Below, one piece after another: positions 16,926 through 25,793 of a DNA stretch of 64,000 nucleotides. Made by a program: the position numbers and the translations under genes. The notes under the pieces were generated by a model. It saw only the letters and a program-made list of their open reading frames with translations. It was not told the DNA's origin and did no database searches. Source of the stretch: an uncultured Sulfitobacter sp. GTDB taxonomy: Bacteria > Pseudomonadota > Alphaproteobacteria > Rhodobacterales > Rhodobacteraceae. The stretch's first letter is position 1. Each line of letters opens with the position of its first letter. The DNA lies in NCBI RefSeq assembly GCF_947499945.1, contig NZ_CANMQD010000002.1, forward strand, positions 496,001-560,000. The letters are read 5' to 3'.

Positions 16926-18731
16926 ATGGCAACTGATACTACGACAAATGGTGAACCGACTGCGGCTTCCATGGCACGGATGACCGAAAACCTGACCAAA
17001 GTGGAGGCGTTACGCGAGCGTCTGACAAACGTTTTGGCCAATCGCAACACGCATCAGGCCGCCCTTGATGCTCCCAATCAGGAATTGTTCCAAAAAGCAG
17101 CAAAAGCCTACATGCAGGAGGCGATGACTAATCCTGCCAAACTGATCGAGCATCAGTTGGGCTATTGGACAAAATCAGTTACCCACTTCGTCGAGGCGCA
17201 GCAAGCGCTTGCAAAGGGGACGCTCACGGCTCCAGCGGACCGCACGCCGACTGACCGCCGCTTTGCCAACCCTCTGTGGGAGCAGCATCCGTATTTCAAC
17301 TTCGTCAAACAGCAATACATGATGAATGCCGAAGCTTTGGAGCAGGCCGTCGCTGATGTGGAGGATATGGAACCGCGTGAAAAACAGCGCTTGGCCTATT
17401 TCTCGCGTCAGATTATCGACATGATGAGTCCGACCAATTTCCTTGCGACCAACCCTGACGCGCTTCAACGTGCAGTCGATACCGAAGGGGAGAGCCTGAT
17501 CAAAGGGCTTGAGAACCTCATCGGTGATCTTGAGGCCAACAAAGGCGAAATGATCGTGCGCCTTGCCGACGAAAATGCATTCCAGTTGGGCGAGAATATT
17601 GCGACCACGCCCGGCAAAGTGGTGTTTCGCAACCGTATGTTCGAGTTGATCCAATACACCCCCACCACTGAGAAAGTGCACGCCACACCGCTGATCGTCT
17701 TTCCGCCATGGATCAACAAATACTATATTCTCGATCTCAAAGAGCAGAATTCATTTGTGAAGTGGGTGCTCGATCAGGGGTATACTCTGTTTATGGTGTC
17801 GTGGATCAATCCAGATGCGACCTACCGCGATGTCGGCATGGAAGACTACGTTGAGGAAGGCTATATCGCCGCCTTCAACGAAGTGAAGGCGATTACGGGT
17901 GAAAAGCAGGTTAATGCAGTAGGGTATTGTATCGCAGGCACCACGCTCAGTCTCACGCTGAGCCTGCTCAAGCAGCGCGGTGATACGTCGGTGAAATCCG
18001 CCACCTTCTTTACTGCACTCACCGACTTCTCCGATCAAGGAGAGTTCCGCCCCTTCCTGACCGATGATTTTATCGATGGGATTGAGGCGGAGACAGCGGA
18101 TAAGGGTATCCTGCCATCTATTGTAATGGCGCGGACCTTCTCTTTCCTGCGCTCCAACGATCTGGTCTACGGGCCTGCCGTCAAAAGTTATATGATGGGA
18201 GAGACACCGCCCGCATTTGACCTGCTTTATTGGAACGGGGACGGGGCCAACCTGCCTGCGAAAATGGCGATGCAGTACCTACGCGGGTTGTGCCAGAACA
18301 ATGAACTGGCCGAGGGCGGTTATGATCTGTGTGATGCACATCTGGTGCTGGACGAGGTCGATGTGCCGCTTTGCGCCATCGCTTGTGAGACGGACCACAT
18401 CGCCCCTTGGAAAGACAGCTATCGTGGTGTGCAAAAGATGGGCAGCACCGACAAGACCTTTATCATGACCCAGTCGGGGCACATTGCGGGCATCGTCAAT
18501 CCCCCCAGTAAAGGCAAGTACGGCCACTATACCAACGATGATCTAACACTCAGCCATGAGGATTGGCTGGCAGGTGCTGACTTTACCGAAGGGTCGTGGT
18601 GGCCGCGTTGGGAGAAGTGGCTTGCGAAACACTCAGGCAAGATGATTCCCGCCCGTATTCCGGGGGACGCAGGAAGAAAAATTTTATGCGACGCGCCGGG
18701 AACCTACGTTGCCGTAAAGGCAAGAGGCTGA
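16926..18731 (+). CDS. phaC: Class I poly(3-hydroxyalkanoate) synthase
   Basis: PhaC polymerises 3-hydroxyacyl-CoA to PHA on the granule surface. At 601 residues it fits the class I subunit that acts without a PhaE or PhaR synthase partner. The lipase-like box GYCIAG holds nucleophile Cys335, with Asp490 (TDHIAPW) and His519 (SGHIAG) completing the triad. It is the head of phaC-phaP-phaR on the plus strand and diverges from phaZ. PhaA and PhaB genes are not in the window, as is common when they sit elsewhere. Confidence 0.97.
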   Translation: MATDTTTNGEPTAASMARMTENLTKVEALRERLTNVLANRNTHQAALDAPNQELFQKAAKAYMQEAMTNPAKLIEHQLGYWTKSVTHFVEAQQALAKGTLTAPADRTPTDRRFANPLWEQHPYFNFVKQQYMMNAEALEQAVADVEDMEPREKQRLAYFSRQIIDMMSPTNFLATNPDALQRAVDTEGESLIKGLENLIGDLEANKGEMIVRLADENAFQLGENIATTPGKVVFRNRMFELIQYTPTTEKVHATPLIVFPPWINKYYILDLKEQNSFVKWVLDQGYTLFMVSWINPDATYRDVGMEDYVEEGYIAAFNEVKAITGEKQVNAVGYCIAGTTLSLTLSLLKQRGDTSVKSATFFTALTDFSDQGEFRPFLTDDFIDGIEAETADKGILPSIVMARTFSFLRSNDLVYGPAVKSYMMGETPPAFDLLYWNGDGANLPAKMAMQYLRGLCQNNELAEGGYDLCDAHLVLDEVDVPLCAIACETDHIAPWKDSYRGVQKMGSTDKTFIMTQSGHIAGIVNPPSKGKYGHYTNDDLTLSHEDWLAGADFTEGSWWPRWEKWLAKHSGKMIPARIPGDAGRKILCDAPGTYVAVKARG

Positions 18732-18767
18732 TTTTTCAGCAAGATTTGGTACAACTTAAAGGCGATG

Positions 18768-18778
18768 CTGCGGTGCAG
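18768..18778. promoter_or_regulatory. PhaR-type operator upstream of phaP
   Basis: CTGCGGTGCAG is an exact CTGC-N3-GCAG site, the pattern described for Paracoccus PhaR. It lies in the 178-base phaC-phaP gap together with other TGC/GCA half-sites (CTGCAG at 18799) and the palindrome at 18869. Confidence 0.6.
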
Positions 18779-18868
18779 AAAATACTTGCAATGCCGCGCT
18801 GCAGCATCTATGTTGTTTGCAGACGCGGAACACTGGACGAGCCAGCGGGACGCGACCTGAAATTAGAA

Positions 18869-18885
18869 CGCAGCATAATGCTGCG
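18869..18885. promoter_or_regulatory. 17-bp palindrome before phaP
   Basis: CGCAGCATAATGCTGCG: perfect 7-base arms CGCAGCA and TGCTGCG around TAA, ending 24 bases before the phaP start. Possibly a second PhaR contact or an mRNA hairpin near the ribosome site. Confidence 0.45.
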
Positions 18886-18909
18886 TTGATGCAAGCAAGG
18901 ACTACCCAA

Positions 18910-19359
18910 ATGACAAAGACAGCAACACCAGACATGACCGCAATGCTCAAAGACATGATGGGCGCATTCCCAGTGGACACAACTTCCATGGAAGCATCCT
19001 TCAAAACATCCGCAGCTCTGAACGAAAAACTGTCCGGCGTAGCGCTGACAGCTGTTGAGAAGTCCACAGAGATTTCTTCCAAGTGGACAAAAGACACAGT
19101 AGCAAAACTGTCCGACATGGCAAAAGCCAAGTCCGAGCCAGCCGACTACACCAAAGCAATGACTGACTTCGCATCTGCTTACTCCGAAGCAGCAGCCGAG
19201 CACATGGCAGCATTCGCAGAAGTTGCGAAAAAGGTTCAGATGGAAACAGTTGAACTGATGATGGCAGCAGGCAAGGACATGTCCGAAGAAGCCACTGCAA
19301 CCATGACAAAAGCAGCTGGCGACGTACAGGCGGCAGCGAAAAAAGCGACAACAAAATAA
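18910..19359 (+). CDS. phaP: Phasin
   Basis: A 149-residue phasin that coats PHA granules. It is Ala/Lys/Glu-rich, lacks cysteine, and is predicted almost fully helical with amphipathic coiled-coil repeats, as for the family. The start at 18910 is chosen because an AAGGA site lies about 10 bases upstream. It carries its own upstream TGC-rich region and ends at the strong terminator 19411-19434, so it can be expressed as a separate high-level transcript between phaC and phaR. Confidence 0.9.
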   Translation: MTKTATPDMTAMLKDMMGAFPVDTTSMEASFKTSAALNEKLSGVALTAVEKSTEISSKWTKDTVAKLSDMAKAKSEPADYTKAMTDFASAYSEAAAEHMAAFAEVAKKVQMETVELMMAAGKDMSEEATATMTKAAGDVQAAAKKATTK

Positions 19360-19410
19360 GTCTGGTTTCCAGACATAGCCTCGACCGTAAGGTATGAGCT
19401 ATTTTGGAGA

Positions 19411-19440
19411 GGGTGAGCTGGTGACAGCTCGCCCTTTCTT
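19411..19440 (+). terminator. Terminator after phaP
   Basis: GGGTGAGCT (19411-19419) pairs with AGCTCGCCC (19426-19434) with one G-T wobble, followed by TTTCTTTTTG. It separates phaP from phaR. Confidence 0.8.
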
Positions 19441-19461
19441 TTTGTGCTGGGGGTGGGTAAG

Positions 19462-19472
19462 CTGCAATGCAG
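19462..19472. promoter_or_regulatory. PhaR-type operator upstream of phaR
   Basis: CTGCAATGCAG is a second exact CTGC-N3-GCAG site, 22 bases before the phaR start, consistent with autoregulation. Confidence 0.6.
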
Positions 19473-19494
19473 CACACCTCGGGGAGGAACAACA

Positions 19495-20046
19495 GTGGCA
19501 GAGACGGGCAAACCCCTTCTGATCAAGAGATACGCCAGCAGGCGCCTCTATAATACAGAAACAAGCGACTATGTGACGCTTGAAGATATTGCAGGCTTTA
19601 TCCGTGACGGCCGCGAAGTTCAGATTATCGACCTCAAGTCAGGTGATGATCTGACCCGCCAGTACTTGCTGCAAATTATCGCAGAGCACGAGAGCCGCGG
19701 TGAGTCGGTCTTGCCGGTCGATGTGCTCAACGATCTGGTGCGCAGCTATATGACAGGCAAAGTCAGTGTTGTTCCGGAATTTCTTGAGCAGTCTTTTAAC
19801 ATGCTGCGCGACGGTCAGGCCAAAGTGGTCGAGAACATGACCTCAATGAATCCGCTGTCGAAAATGCCGGGATTTGATGCGATGCAAGCGCAGCAAGAAG
19901 CATTCATGAAAACCATGACAGGTGGATGGAGCAGATCGCAACCTTCCACCGAGCCTGAAAAACCCGCAGCTGAAAGCTCCGAAGATTTGGACGCGATTAA
20001 ACGTCAGTTGGCAGAGCTGCAAGAAAAACTCTCCAAGTTAAAGTAA
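19495..20046 (+). CDS. phaR: PHA synthesis repressor PhaR
   Basis: A 183-residue repressor with the PHB/PHA accumulation regulator DNA-binding domain at the N-terminus (KRYASRRLYNTETSDYV at 12-28) and a C-terminal Ala/Glu-rich part that ends in a leucine-rich helix (about 160-182). PhaR binds both TGC-rich operators and PHA granules, so that phasin synthesis follows granule growth. The GTG start at 19495 follows a GGGGAGG site; the ATG at 19444 would add residues across the operator. Regulated by the site at 19462. Confidence 0.93.
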   Translation: MAETGKPLLIKRYASRRLYNTETSDYVTLEDIAGFIRDGREVQIIDLKSGDDLTRQYLLQIIAEHESRGESVLPVDVLNDLVRSYMTGKVSVVPEFLEQSFNMLRDGQAKVVENMTSMNPLSKMPGFDAMQAQQEAFMKTMTGGWSRSQPSTEPEKPAAESSEDLDAIKRQLAELQEKLSKLK

Positions 20047-20070
20047 TTGCGGCACAAACGAATAAGACAA

Positions 20071-20096
20071 GGGCGGGCCATGGTCCGCCTTTTTTG
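20071..20096 (+). terminator. Terminator of phaR
   Basis: GGCGGGCCATGG then TCCGCC form a stem with a short central palindrome and a run of six T (20090-20095). Confidence 0.75.
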
Positions 20097-20106
20097 CATT
20101 CAGCGC

Positions 20107-21411
20107 TTAAATCCCCAAACGGTCGCGCATCGCATACCAACTCATCGCGAGTACCAAAAGCGGGGAGCGCATAGCTGGCCCGCCCGGGAAGGGCGTTACA
20201 GGCATCGCGGCCATCGTGTCAAATCCGTCACCATCCCCTTGAATCGCTTGCGCCATCAGCTGCCCTGCATGGGTTGCCGTACCCACACCATGACCGGAAT
20301 AGCCTGAAGCCGACAGCATATTAGTCCCGATGCGCGTAAGATAGGGCAGGCGCTTCATCGTGATGCCGAGGGTGCCACCCCACGCATAGTCTATCTTCAC
20401 GTCCTTAAGCTGGGGAAACACCACCGACATCGGCTTGCGCACTTTGGCAGCAATATCAGCGGGAAAGCGGTAGCCATAGCTCTCACCGCCGCCAAATAGC
20501 AATTGCCCGTCTTGGCTGAGGCGAAAGTAGTTCACAACAAAGCGGCTGTCGGCCACGGCCACATCGCGGGGCAGGACGTCTTTGATCCGATCCCCCAGCG
20601 GCTCTGTCGCTGCGATGAAATTATTGATCGGCATAACCCGCGCGGCAACCTTGCGGTTCAACCCGCCAAGATACCCATTACACGCTAGGATCACGTGATC
20701 GGCTACTACATGGCCTGCGTCCGTACGCACAGTTGCGGGGGTGCCCTCATCAATATGATGCACGGCGGAGCGTTCATGTATCCGCACACCCGCCGCCGCC
20801 GCCGCACGGGCAAGGCCAAGGGCAAAGTTCAATGGATGCAGATGCGCGGCCCCCATGTCCAGAATGCCGCCGCGATAGTCAGGGGAAGGGCAGACCGATT
20901 GCAGCGCCGCATGATCCAGCGTCTCGATCTGGTCATAGCTGTATTTCATCGCCAGCAGGTTGGCGTATTCATGCAAATGTCGCACTTCGCTGTCTGTCGA
21001 TCCCGTCCACGCCACACCTGGTTTAAGATGACAGTCAATTTCATGCTCGGCGATCAACCCCTTGACCAGATCCTTTGCATCTTCTGCCAACTCCCAGAGC
21101 TTTGAAGCTTCTGGCTCTCCCATCAGCGCCTCAAGCGCATCCTGCTCCATCCGCTGGCCAGAACCAAGCTGCCCCCCATTCCGCCCCGACGCGCCAAAAC
21201 CTACGCGCTGAGCATCAAGCAAGACAACGTCACGTCCCGCCTGCGCCAGATGGAGCGCTGCTGACAGGCCCGTATAGCCTGCACCAATCACGCAAACATC
21301 CGCCTTTTGCGCACCTTTCAGGGGGGCAAAAAGGGCAAGTGGCGTGGCAGTCGCCGCATACCAACTGGGGGGATATTCACCACGGCGGTCATTGGAATAG
21401 AGCAGGTTCAT
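20107..21411 (-). CDS. puuB: PuuB-type FAD-dependent amine oxidase
   Basis: 434 residues of the DAO/PuuB family. A Rossmann FAD site GAGYTGLSAALHLA lies near residue 43. The family oxidises gamma-glutamyl-putrescine or similar secondary amines, giving an aldehyde for Ald/PuuC. It is the last gene of the 24790-20107 operon and overlaps the preceding synthetase gene at 21411. The expected aldehyde dehydrogenase and hydrolase (PuuC, PuuD) are not all here. Assignment to putrescine specifically is inferred. Confidence 0.82.
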   Translation of the reverse strand: MNLLYSNDRRGEYPPSWYAATATPLALFAPLKGAQKADVCVIGAGYTGLSAALHLAQAGRDVVLLDAQRVGFGASGRNGGQLGSGQRMEQDALEALMGEPEASKLWELAEDAKDLVKGLIAEHEIDCHLKPGVAWTGSTDSEVRHLHEYANLLAMKYSYDQIETLDHAALQSVCPSPDYRGGILDMGAAHLHPLNFALGLARAAAAAGVRIHERSAVHHIDEGTPATVRTDAGHVVADHVILACNGYLGGLNRKVAARVMPINNFIAATEPLGDRIKDVLPRDVAVADSRFVVNYFRLSQDGQLLFGGGESYGYRFPADIAAKVRKPMSVVFPQLKDVKIDYAWGGTLGITMKRLPYLTRIGTNMLSASGYSGHGVGTATHAGQLMAQAIQGDGDGFDTMAAMPVTPFPGGPAMRSPLLVLAMSWYAMRDRLGI

Positions 21412-22769
21412 CAGACGTTAAGCAGCAGATGTTCGCGCTCCCAAGGGGAGATGACTTGGAGGAACTCCTCGTATTCTGCATCTTTTACAATTGCGTAGAC
21501 GCGCACAAACTCTGGTCCCAGCACTTCATGCAGGGCAGCTGCTTCACTAAAGATCTGCAAGGCCTCGCCCATGGTGCGCGGGATGTCTCCGTCCCCGTCA
21601 TACGCATCGCCCTTGAACTCGGGCATGGGCATCTTGCCCTCTTTAAGGCCGAGATAGCCACAGGCCAGTGAGGCCGCGATACCCAGATAGGGATTGCAAT
21701 CCATGCCCGCCAGACGATTTTCGACACGACGCGCATTGGGGCTGGAGAGTGGCACGCGGATGCCTGTGGTGCGGTTGTCACGGCCCCACTCAAGGTTGAT
21801 CGGCGCGGCATGATCTTTCACATATCGGCGGTAGCTGTTCACATAAGGTGCTATCACGGCAAGTGCGGCTGGCATGTGGTTCTGCAAACCTGCGATGAAA
21901 TGCATGAACGGCTCTGTCTCGCTGCCATCGGCGTTGGAAAAGATATTCTGGCCCGTCTTGGTATCCAGCACCGAGTGGTGGATATGCATGGCCGACCCCG
22001 GCTCGTCTGCGATAGGTTTCGCCATGAAGGTTGCATAGCAATCATGCCGCATCGCCGCTTCGCGGATCAGGCGTTTGAAATAGAAGACCTCGTCGGCAAG
22101 TTTGACGGGATCGCCGTGAATGAGATTGATCTCTAACTGGCCTGCGCCGCCCTCTTGGGTAATTCCGTCAATCTCGAAACCCTGCGCCTCGGCGAAATCA
22201 TAAATGTCGTCGATTACGGGACCAAATTCATCCACTGCTGTCATGGAATAGGCCTGACGCGCCGCTGCGGGACGGCCAGAGCGGCCCATCATCGGCTTGA
22301 TCTCCTGAGCGGGGTCAAGGTTGCGTGCAGTTAGAAAAAACTCCATTTCAGGGGCCACGACAGGCTCCCAACCCTCAGCGCGGTATAGCTCGACCACGCG
22401 TTTGAGGACGTTGCGTGGACTGAAGGGCACTTCGTTGCCATCGCGGTCAAAGGCGTCGTGGATCACTTGCAACGTCCAGTCCCCCGTCCAAGGGGCGGCC
22501 GTTGCCGTGGACATATCAGGGCGCAGGATCATGTCCTTTTCGATAAAGCCTTCGTCGCCAGCGGCCTCACCCCAATTGCCTGTAATGGTCTGGTAAAAGA
22601 TGCTGTCTGGAAGGTGAAAGCTGTCCTGACGCGCGAACTTGGAGGCGGGAACGGCCTTGCCCCGCGCAATGCCGGGCAGATCGGGAATGATACATTCAAC
22701 CTCGTCCAAGCGGCGGTCATTGAGGTATTCTGCGGCGGCGGGTGGGAGTTTCTCTTTCCAGTCCTGCAT
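21411..22769 (-). CDS. Glutamine synthetase-like gamma-glutamyl ligase (PuuA type)
   Basis: 452 residues of the GS III-like/PuuA fold that ligate glutamate to an amine. The ATP/metal motif region with HIHHSV (GSAMHIHHSVLD) and NRTTGIRVP is present. It lacks the adenylylation-tyrosine region of true GlnA. Start and stop overlap neighbours by TGATG, so it is coupled to the amidotransferase gene upstream. With the second paralogue at 23.5-24.8 kb it may act on a different amine, or the two may form a heteromer. Confidence 0.85.
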   Translation of the reverse strand: MQDWKEKLPPAAAEYLNDRRLDEVECIIPDLPGIARGKAVPASKFARQDSFHLPDSIFYQTITGNWGEAAGDEGFIEKDMILRPDMSTATAAPWTGDWTLQVIHDAFDRDGNEVPFSPRNVLKRVVELYRAEGWEPVVAPEMEFFLTARNLDPAQEIKPMMGRSGRPAAARQAYSMTAVDEFGPVIDDIYDFAEAQGFEIDGITQEGGAGQLEINLIHGDPVKLADEVFYFKRLIREAAMRHDCYATFMAKPIADEPGSAMHIHHSVLDTKTGQNIFSNADGSETEPFMHFIAGLQNHMPAALAVIAPYVNSYRRYVKDHAAPINLEWGRDNRTTGIRVPLSSPNARRVENRLAGMDCNPYLGIAASLACGYLGLKEGKMPMPEFKGDAYDGDGDIPRTMGEALQIFSEAAALHEVLGPEFVRVYAIVKDAEYEEFLQVISPWEREHLLLNV

Positions 22770-23452
22770 CAGGTCCTCGCTTTGCTTTTGAAAAATTGCG
22801 CCATATGGGCGGCGATACCCTCGTTGTCTATTGGTTGGGACAGGGCGGCAGTTGCAGCGTTCAGTTGATCGTCAGGGACGACGCCCTTGCCGCGGGTTTT
22901 GATCAGGCCATCAATAAATTTGGCAGGAAACTCGGGATGGGCCTGCACGGTCCAGATGTTGTCACCATAGGCCAGCATGGCATTTGCGCAGAAGTCGGAC
23001 GCGCCCACCACACGCGCGTCCTTTGGCAATTCAACGACTTGGTCCTGATGCCATGCGTTGAGCGCTACTGGTTTGCCTTCAAATGTGTATTCAGTGCGCC
23101 CCACCGACCAGCCGCCTGCGAACTTCTCGACCTTACCGCCCAATGCCTGTGCGATGATCTGATGGCCAAAACAAACGCCAATCATTGGCTTACCTGTGCT
23201 GTGCACGTCGCGGATGAGGTTCTCCAGCGGCGGAATCCAAGCGTGATCCTCATAGGCCCCGTGTTTGGACCCGGTGATGAGCCAACCGTCAGCGGCGTCT
23301 GCGCCGCTGGGAAATTCGCCATCCACGATCGAGAACGTTTCGAATTCAAAGTCATTGCCGTCCAGCAACTGCTCGAACATCTCGTCGTAATTACCAAGGC
23401 TCTCGGTCAGCTCTTCGGGGGAGTGGCCTGTGCGCAGGATGCCAATTTTCAT
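22769..23452 (-). CDS. Class I glutamine amidotransferase family protein
   Basis: 227 residues of the class I (triad) amidotransferase fold. The nucleophile is Cys in GVCFGHQ (near residue 94) with His in QAHPEF. It has no synthetase domain of its own, so it is like GMP-synthase-type subunit or PuuD-like hydrolase. In this operon it could cleave gamma-glutamyl products, as PuuD does for gamma-glutamyl-GABA. It sits 3 bases after the first GS-like gene and overlaps the second. Confidence 0.82.
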   Translation of the reverse strand: MKIGILRTGHSPEELTESLGNYDEMFEQLLDGNDFEFETFSIVDGEFPSGADAADGWLITGSKHGAYEDHAWIPPLENLIRDVHSTGKPMIGVCFGHQIIAQALGGKVEKFAGGWSVGRTEYTFEGKPVALNAWHQDQVVELPKDARVVGASDFCANAMLAYGDNIWTVQAHPEFPAKFIDGLIKTRGKGVVPDDQLNAATAALSQPIDNEGIAAHMAQFFKSKART

Positions 23453-23455
23453 AAC

Positions 23456-24790
23456 TTATACCGTATCCAAATATATCTCGACCTGCTCGGCGCGGCTGAG
23501 TTCTTTCATCTCGTCCAGTTCCTGACGCTTTGTCAGAACAAGGTTCTGGATCAGCTCGGGTGGAAATATGCGAGCCACGGCAGGGTCCGTTTCAAACGCA
23601 TCAATCGCAGCGCCCCAAGTGTTGGGAATCTGTTGCAGATCAGCCGCGTAGGCATTGCCGGTAATCGGCGGCACAGGGTCCTTTCCATCCTCAATACCGT
23701 TGATTGCGGCGCCAAGGACGGCGGCCAGCATCAGATAGGGGTTCACATCACCACCCGACACGCGGTGCTCGATTCGGCGTGCCTTGTGCGAACCTGATGG
23801 GATGCGAATCGAGGATGTGCGGTTTTCATAGGCCCAGCTGATGCCTGTAGGCGCATGTGCACCCGGCACCATCCGGTCAAAGCTGTTGGCGTGGGGTGCA
23901 AAGATGAGCGCAGAACCTGCCATCGCCTCCAGACAGCCCGCAACTGCATGGCGCATCATAACTGTGCCATCAGGTCCGCCATCGTCAAAAACGTTATCAC
24001 CATTCTCATCAATAACCGAGAAATGGGTGTGCAAACCAGAGCCCGCATAATCCTCATAGGGCTTCGCCATAAAGCTGGCGGCGAAACCATGCCGTCGCGC
24101 CAGACCGCGCACCAGCATCTTGAACAACCATGCGTCATCTGCGGCACGCAGGGCATCGTCGCAATGCATCATGTTTATCTCGAACTGGCCCAACCCCGCT
24201 TCGGAGATTGCGGTGTCGGCGGGAATATCCATTTCTTCGCAAGCGTCATAGAGATCGGTAAAAAACTGGTCGAACTGGTCAAGTGCGCGGATGCTGAGCG
24301 TTTCCGCCCCCTTGCGCCGCTTACCTGACCGCTCAGATGCGGGAATTTGCAGCTTGCGACCACTGTCGTCGATCAGAAAAAACTCAAGCTCTACCGCGCA
24401 AACAGGGGTGAGGCCGCGTGCTTTGAAACGGTCAAGAACTGCACGCAGGGCATGGCGTGGATCACCCTCATAGGGGCGGCCATCCTCATGGAACATCCAG
24501 ATGGGCAGGAGTGCAGTTGGTGCTTCCAACCACGGCATCGGCATAAACCCCCGCTCGGTCGGTTTGAGTACGCCGTCGCGGTCGCCGCTGTCAAAGACAA
24601 GTGGGCTGTTCTCGATATCTTCACCCCAGATGTCGAGGTTCAGCACCGAGAAGGGAAAGCGCGTGCCGTCTTGGGTGATTTTATCTGCGAACCGTGTCGG
24701 GATACGCTTGCCACGTGGCACGCCATTGAGGTCGGCAGCGGCCACACGGATTGTGCGGACGGATGGGTTTTTACGAAGCCAGTTGTGCAT
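23456..24790 (-). CDS. Glutamine synthetase-like gamma-glutamyl ligase, second copy
   Basis: 444 residues, a paralogue of the gene at 21.4-22.8 kb with the same fold: an N-terminal RVAAADLNGVPRGKRIP, a central GLHTHFS metal motif and ENRTSSIRIP. Both should ligate L-glutamate to an amine. It heads the catabolic part of the operon, 98 bases downstream of the second permease; a TGATAC-TATC-GTATCA inverted repeat lies in that gap. Two PuuA-like enzymes per cluster suggest more than one substrate. Confidence 0.85.
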   Translation of the reverse strand: MHNWLRKNPSVRTIRVAAADLNGVPRGKRIPTRFADKITQDGTRFPFSVLNLDIWGEDIENSPLVFDSGDRDGVLKPTERGFMPMPWLEAPTALLPIWMFHEDGRPYEGDPRHALRAVLDRFKARGLTPVCAVELEFFLIDDSGRKLQIPASERSGKRRKGAETLSIRALDQFDQFFTDLYDACEEMDIPADTAISEAGLGQFEINMMHCDDALRAADDAWLFKMLVRGLARRHGFAASFMAKPYEDYAGSGLHTHFSVIDENGDNVFDDGGPDGTVMMRHAVAGCLEAMAGSALIFAPHANSFDRMVPGAHAPTGISWAYENRTSSIRIPSGSHKARRIEHRVSGGDVNPYLMLAAVLGAAINGIEDGKDPVPPITGNAYAADLQQIPNTWGAAIDAFETDPAVARIFPPELIQNLVLTKRQELDEMKELSRAEQVEIYLDTV

Positions 24791-24883
24791 AGGTCACCAT
24801 TAAGGTGGGCTGGCACATGCCGGATACTCTTTATGAGTTTCCTGACCGCCTGCGGCCAGCGCCACGGGATTTGATCAAATTAT

Positions 24884-24899
24884 TGATACTATCGTATCA
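24884..24899. promoter_or_regulatory. Candidate operator in the permease-ligase gap
   Basis: TGATAC (24884-24889) and GTATCA (24894-24899) are perfect inverted repeats spaced by 4, overlapping the stop codon of the permease gene. Next to it lies ATTTGATCAAAT (24869-24880), a separate 12-base palindrome. Together they suggest a repressor site for the downstream catabolic genes. Confidence 0.4.
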
Positions 24900-25695
24900 G
24901 ATTAGGGCGCAAGCGTAATTTTTGGCGCTGTTCTCCGGGGAGGTGGCGGTTGAGACGGCGGTTAATGATGCCGAAGATCGAGATTACAACGAGTGTCAGT
25001 AGTACGAAGTATCCTGCAAGAATCGGATAGGGGATGAAGGGATTGAACGTCTTGTCGGCAAAGTAGCTTGCGTAATAGAGCGCATCGCCGCGCTGCTGCC
25101 ATGCAGGAAAGCTGGATATATAGACCAGTGTTGTGGCGTGGAACAAAAAGATCGCCTCGTTCGTGTAGGCAGGCCAAGCAAGCCGCATCATGGTGGGCCA
25201 GATCACGCGCTTGAACCGCGCCCAACCTGACAAACCATAAGCGTCTGCTGCCTCCACGTCCCCCTTTGGGATGGACTGAAGTGCGCCATAGAAAATCTCG
25301 GCGGAGTAGGCGGATGTGTTACAAAATAGGACGATCACGGCACCAGCCCAAGCGGAAGTCAGGCCGTTGAATATAGGGAATTGCGACTTCATGCTTAGAA
25401 AGACGAAGTAGGCAAAGAAAAACTGGATAAAGAGCGGCGAGCCACGGAAGATGAAGATGAACCACTCAGACGGCGTGCGCAGCCCTTTGCGCGGGCTTGC
25501 TTTGCCAAGGGCGAGGGCTGTTGCAAAGAAGAACCCCGTCACCAGCGCCGTCAGACCGAAGTAAACGTTCCAGATCATGCCTGATCCGATCAGGGTGAAC
25601 TGTTCGCACAGAGTGAAATCCTCCCGTGGCAGCAGACGCTCCCCGATCCCGATCGCACGGAGGCCGTAGTCCTGAATTGTCTGGATACAACTCAT
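24889..25695 (-). CDS. ABC transporter permease, polar amino acid/amine type (HisM-like)
   Basis: About 268 residues, five to six membrane segments, with the permease EAA loop EAADAYGLSGWARFKRVIWP around 155-175 that contacts the ATPase. The family imports polar amino acids or related amines. The start at 25695 overlaps the stop of a 33-codon ORF as ATGA and is favoured over 25701 and 25752. It is the second of two permeases and precedes the gamma-glutamyl ligase genes by 98 bases. Confidence 0.88.
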   Translation of the reverse strand: MSCIQTIQDYGLRAIGIGERLLPREDFTLCEQFTLIGSGMIWNVYFGLTALVTGFFFATALALGKASPRKGLRTPSEWFIFIFRGSPLFIQFFFAYFVFLSMKSQFPIFNGLTSAWAGAVIVLFCNTSAYSAEIFYGALQSIPKGDVEAADAYGLSGWARFKRVIWPTMMRLAWPAYTNEAIFLFHATTLVYISSFPAWQQRGDALYYASYFADKTFNPFIPYPILAGYFVLLTLVVISIFGIINRRLNRHLPGEQRQKLRLRPNLIR

Positions 25696-25793
25696 ACCCA
25701 TTGCTCCGTCAAGAGAAACGCGGCTGCGGCAAGGTATCCCAAATATGCCCATTCAGCCAGTGGTGCGGGTTGAGCGCTGAAAAGAAACTTCAT
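25692..25793 (-). CDS. Possible 33-residue membrane protein between permeases
   Basis: A short frame of 33 codons starting at 25793. Its ATG overlaps the stop of the upstream permease (ATGA) and its TGA overlaps the ATG of the next permease (ATGA), so translation would pass through it. The product has a charged-poor N-terminus then a hydrophobic core (WAYLGYLAAAAFLL) long enough for one membrane helix. Not a known family. It might be an accessory subunit, or simply a coupling leader. Confidence 0.5.
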   Translation of the reverse strand: MKFLFSAQPAPLAEWAYLGYLAAAAFLLTEQWV

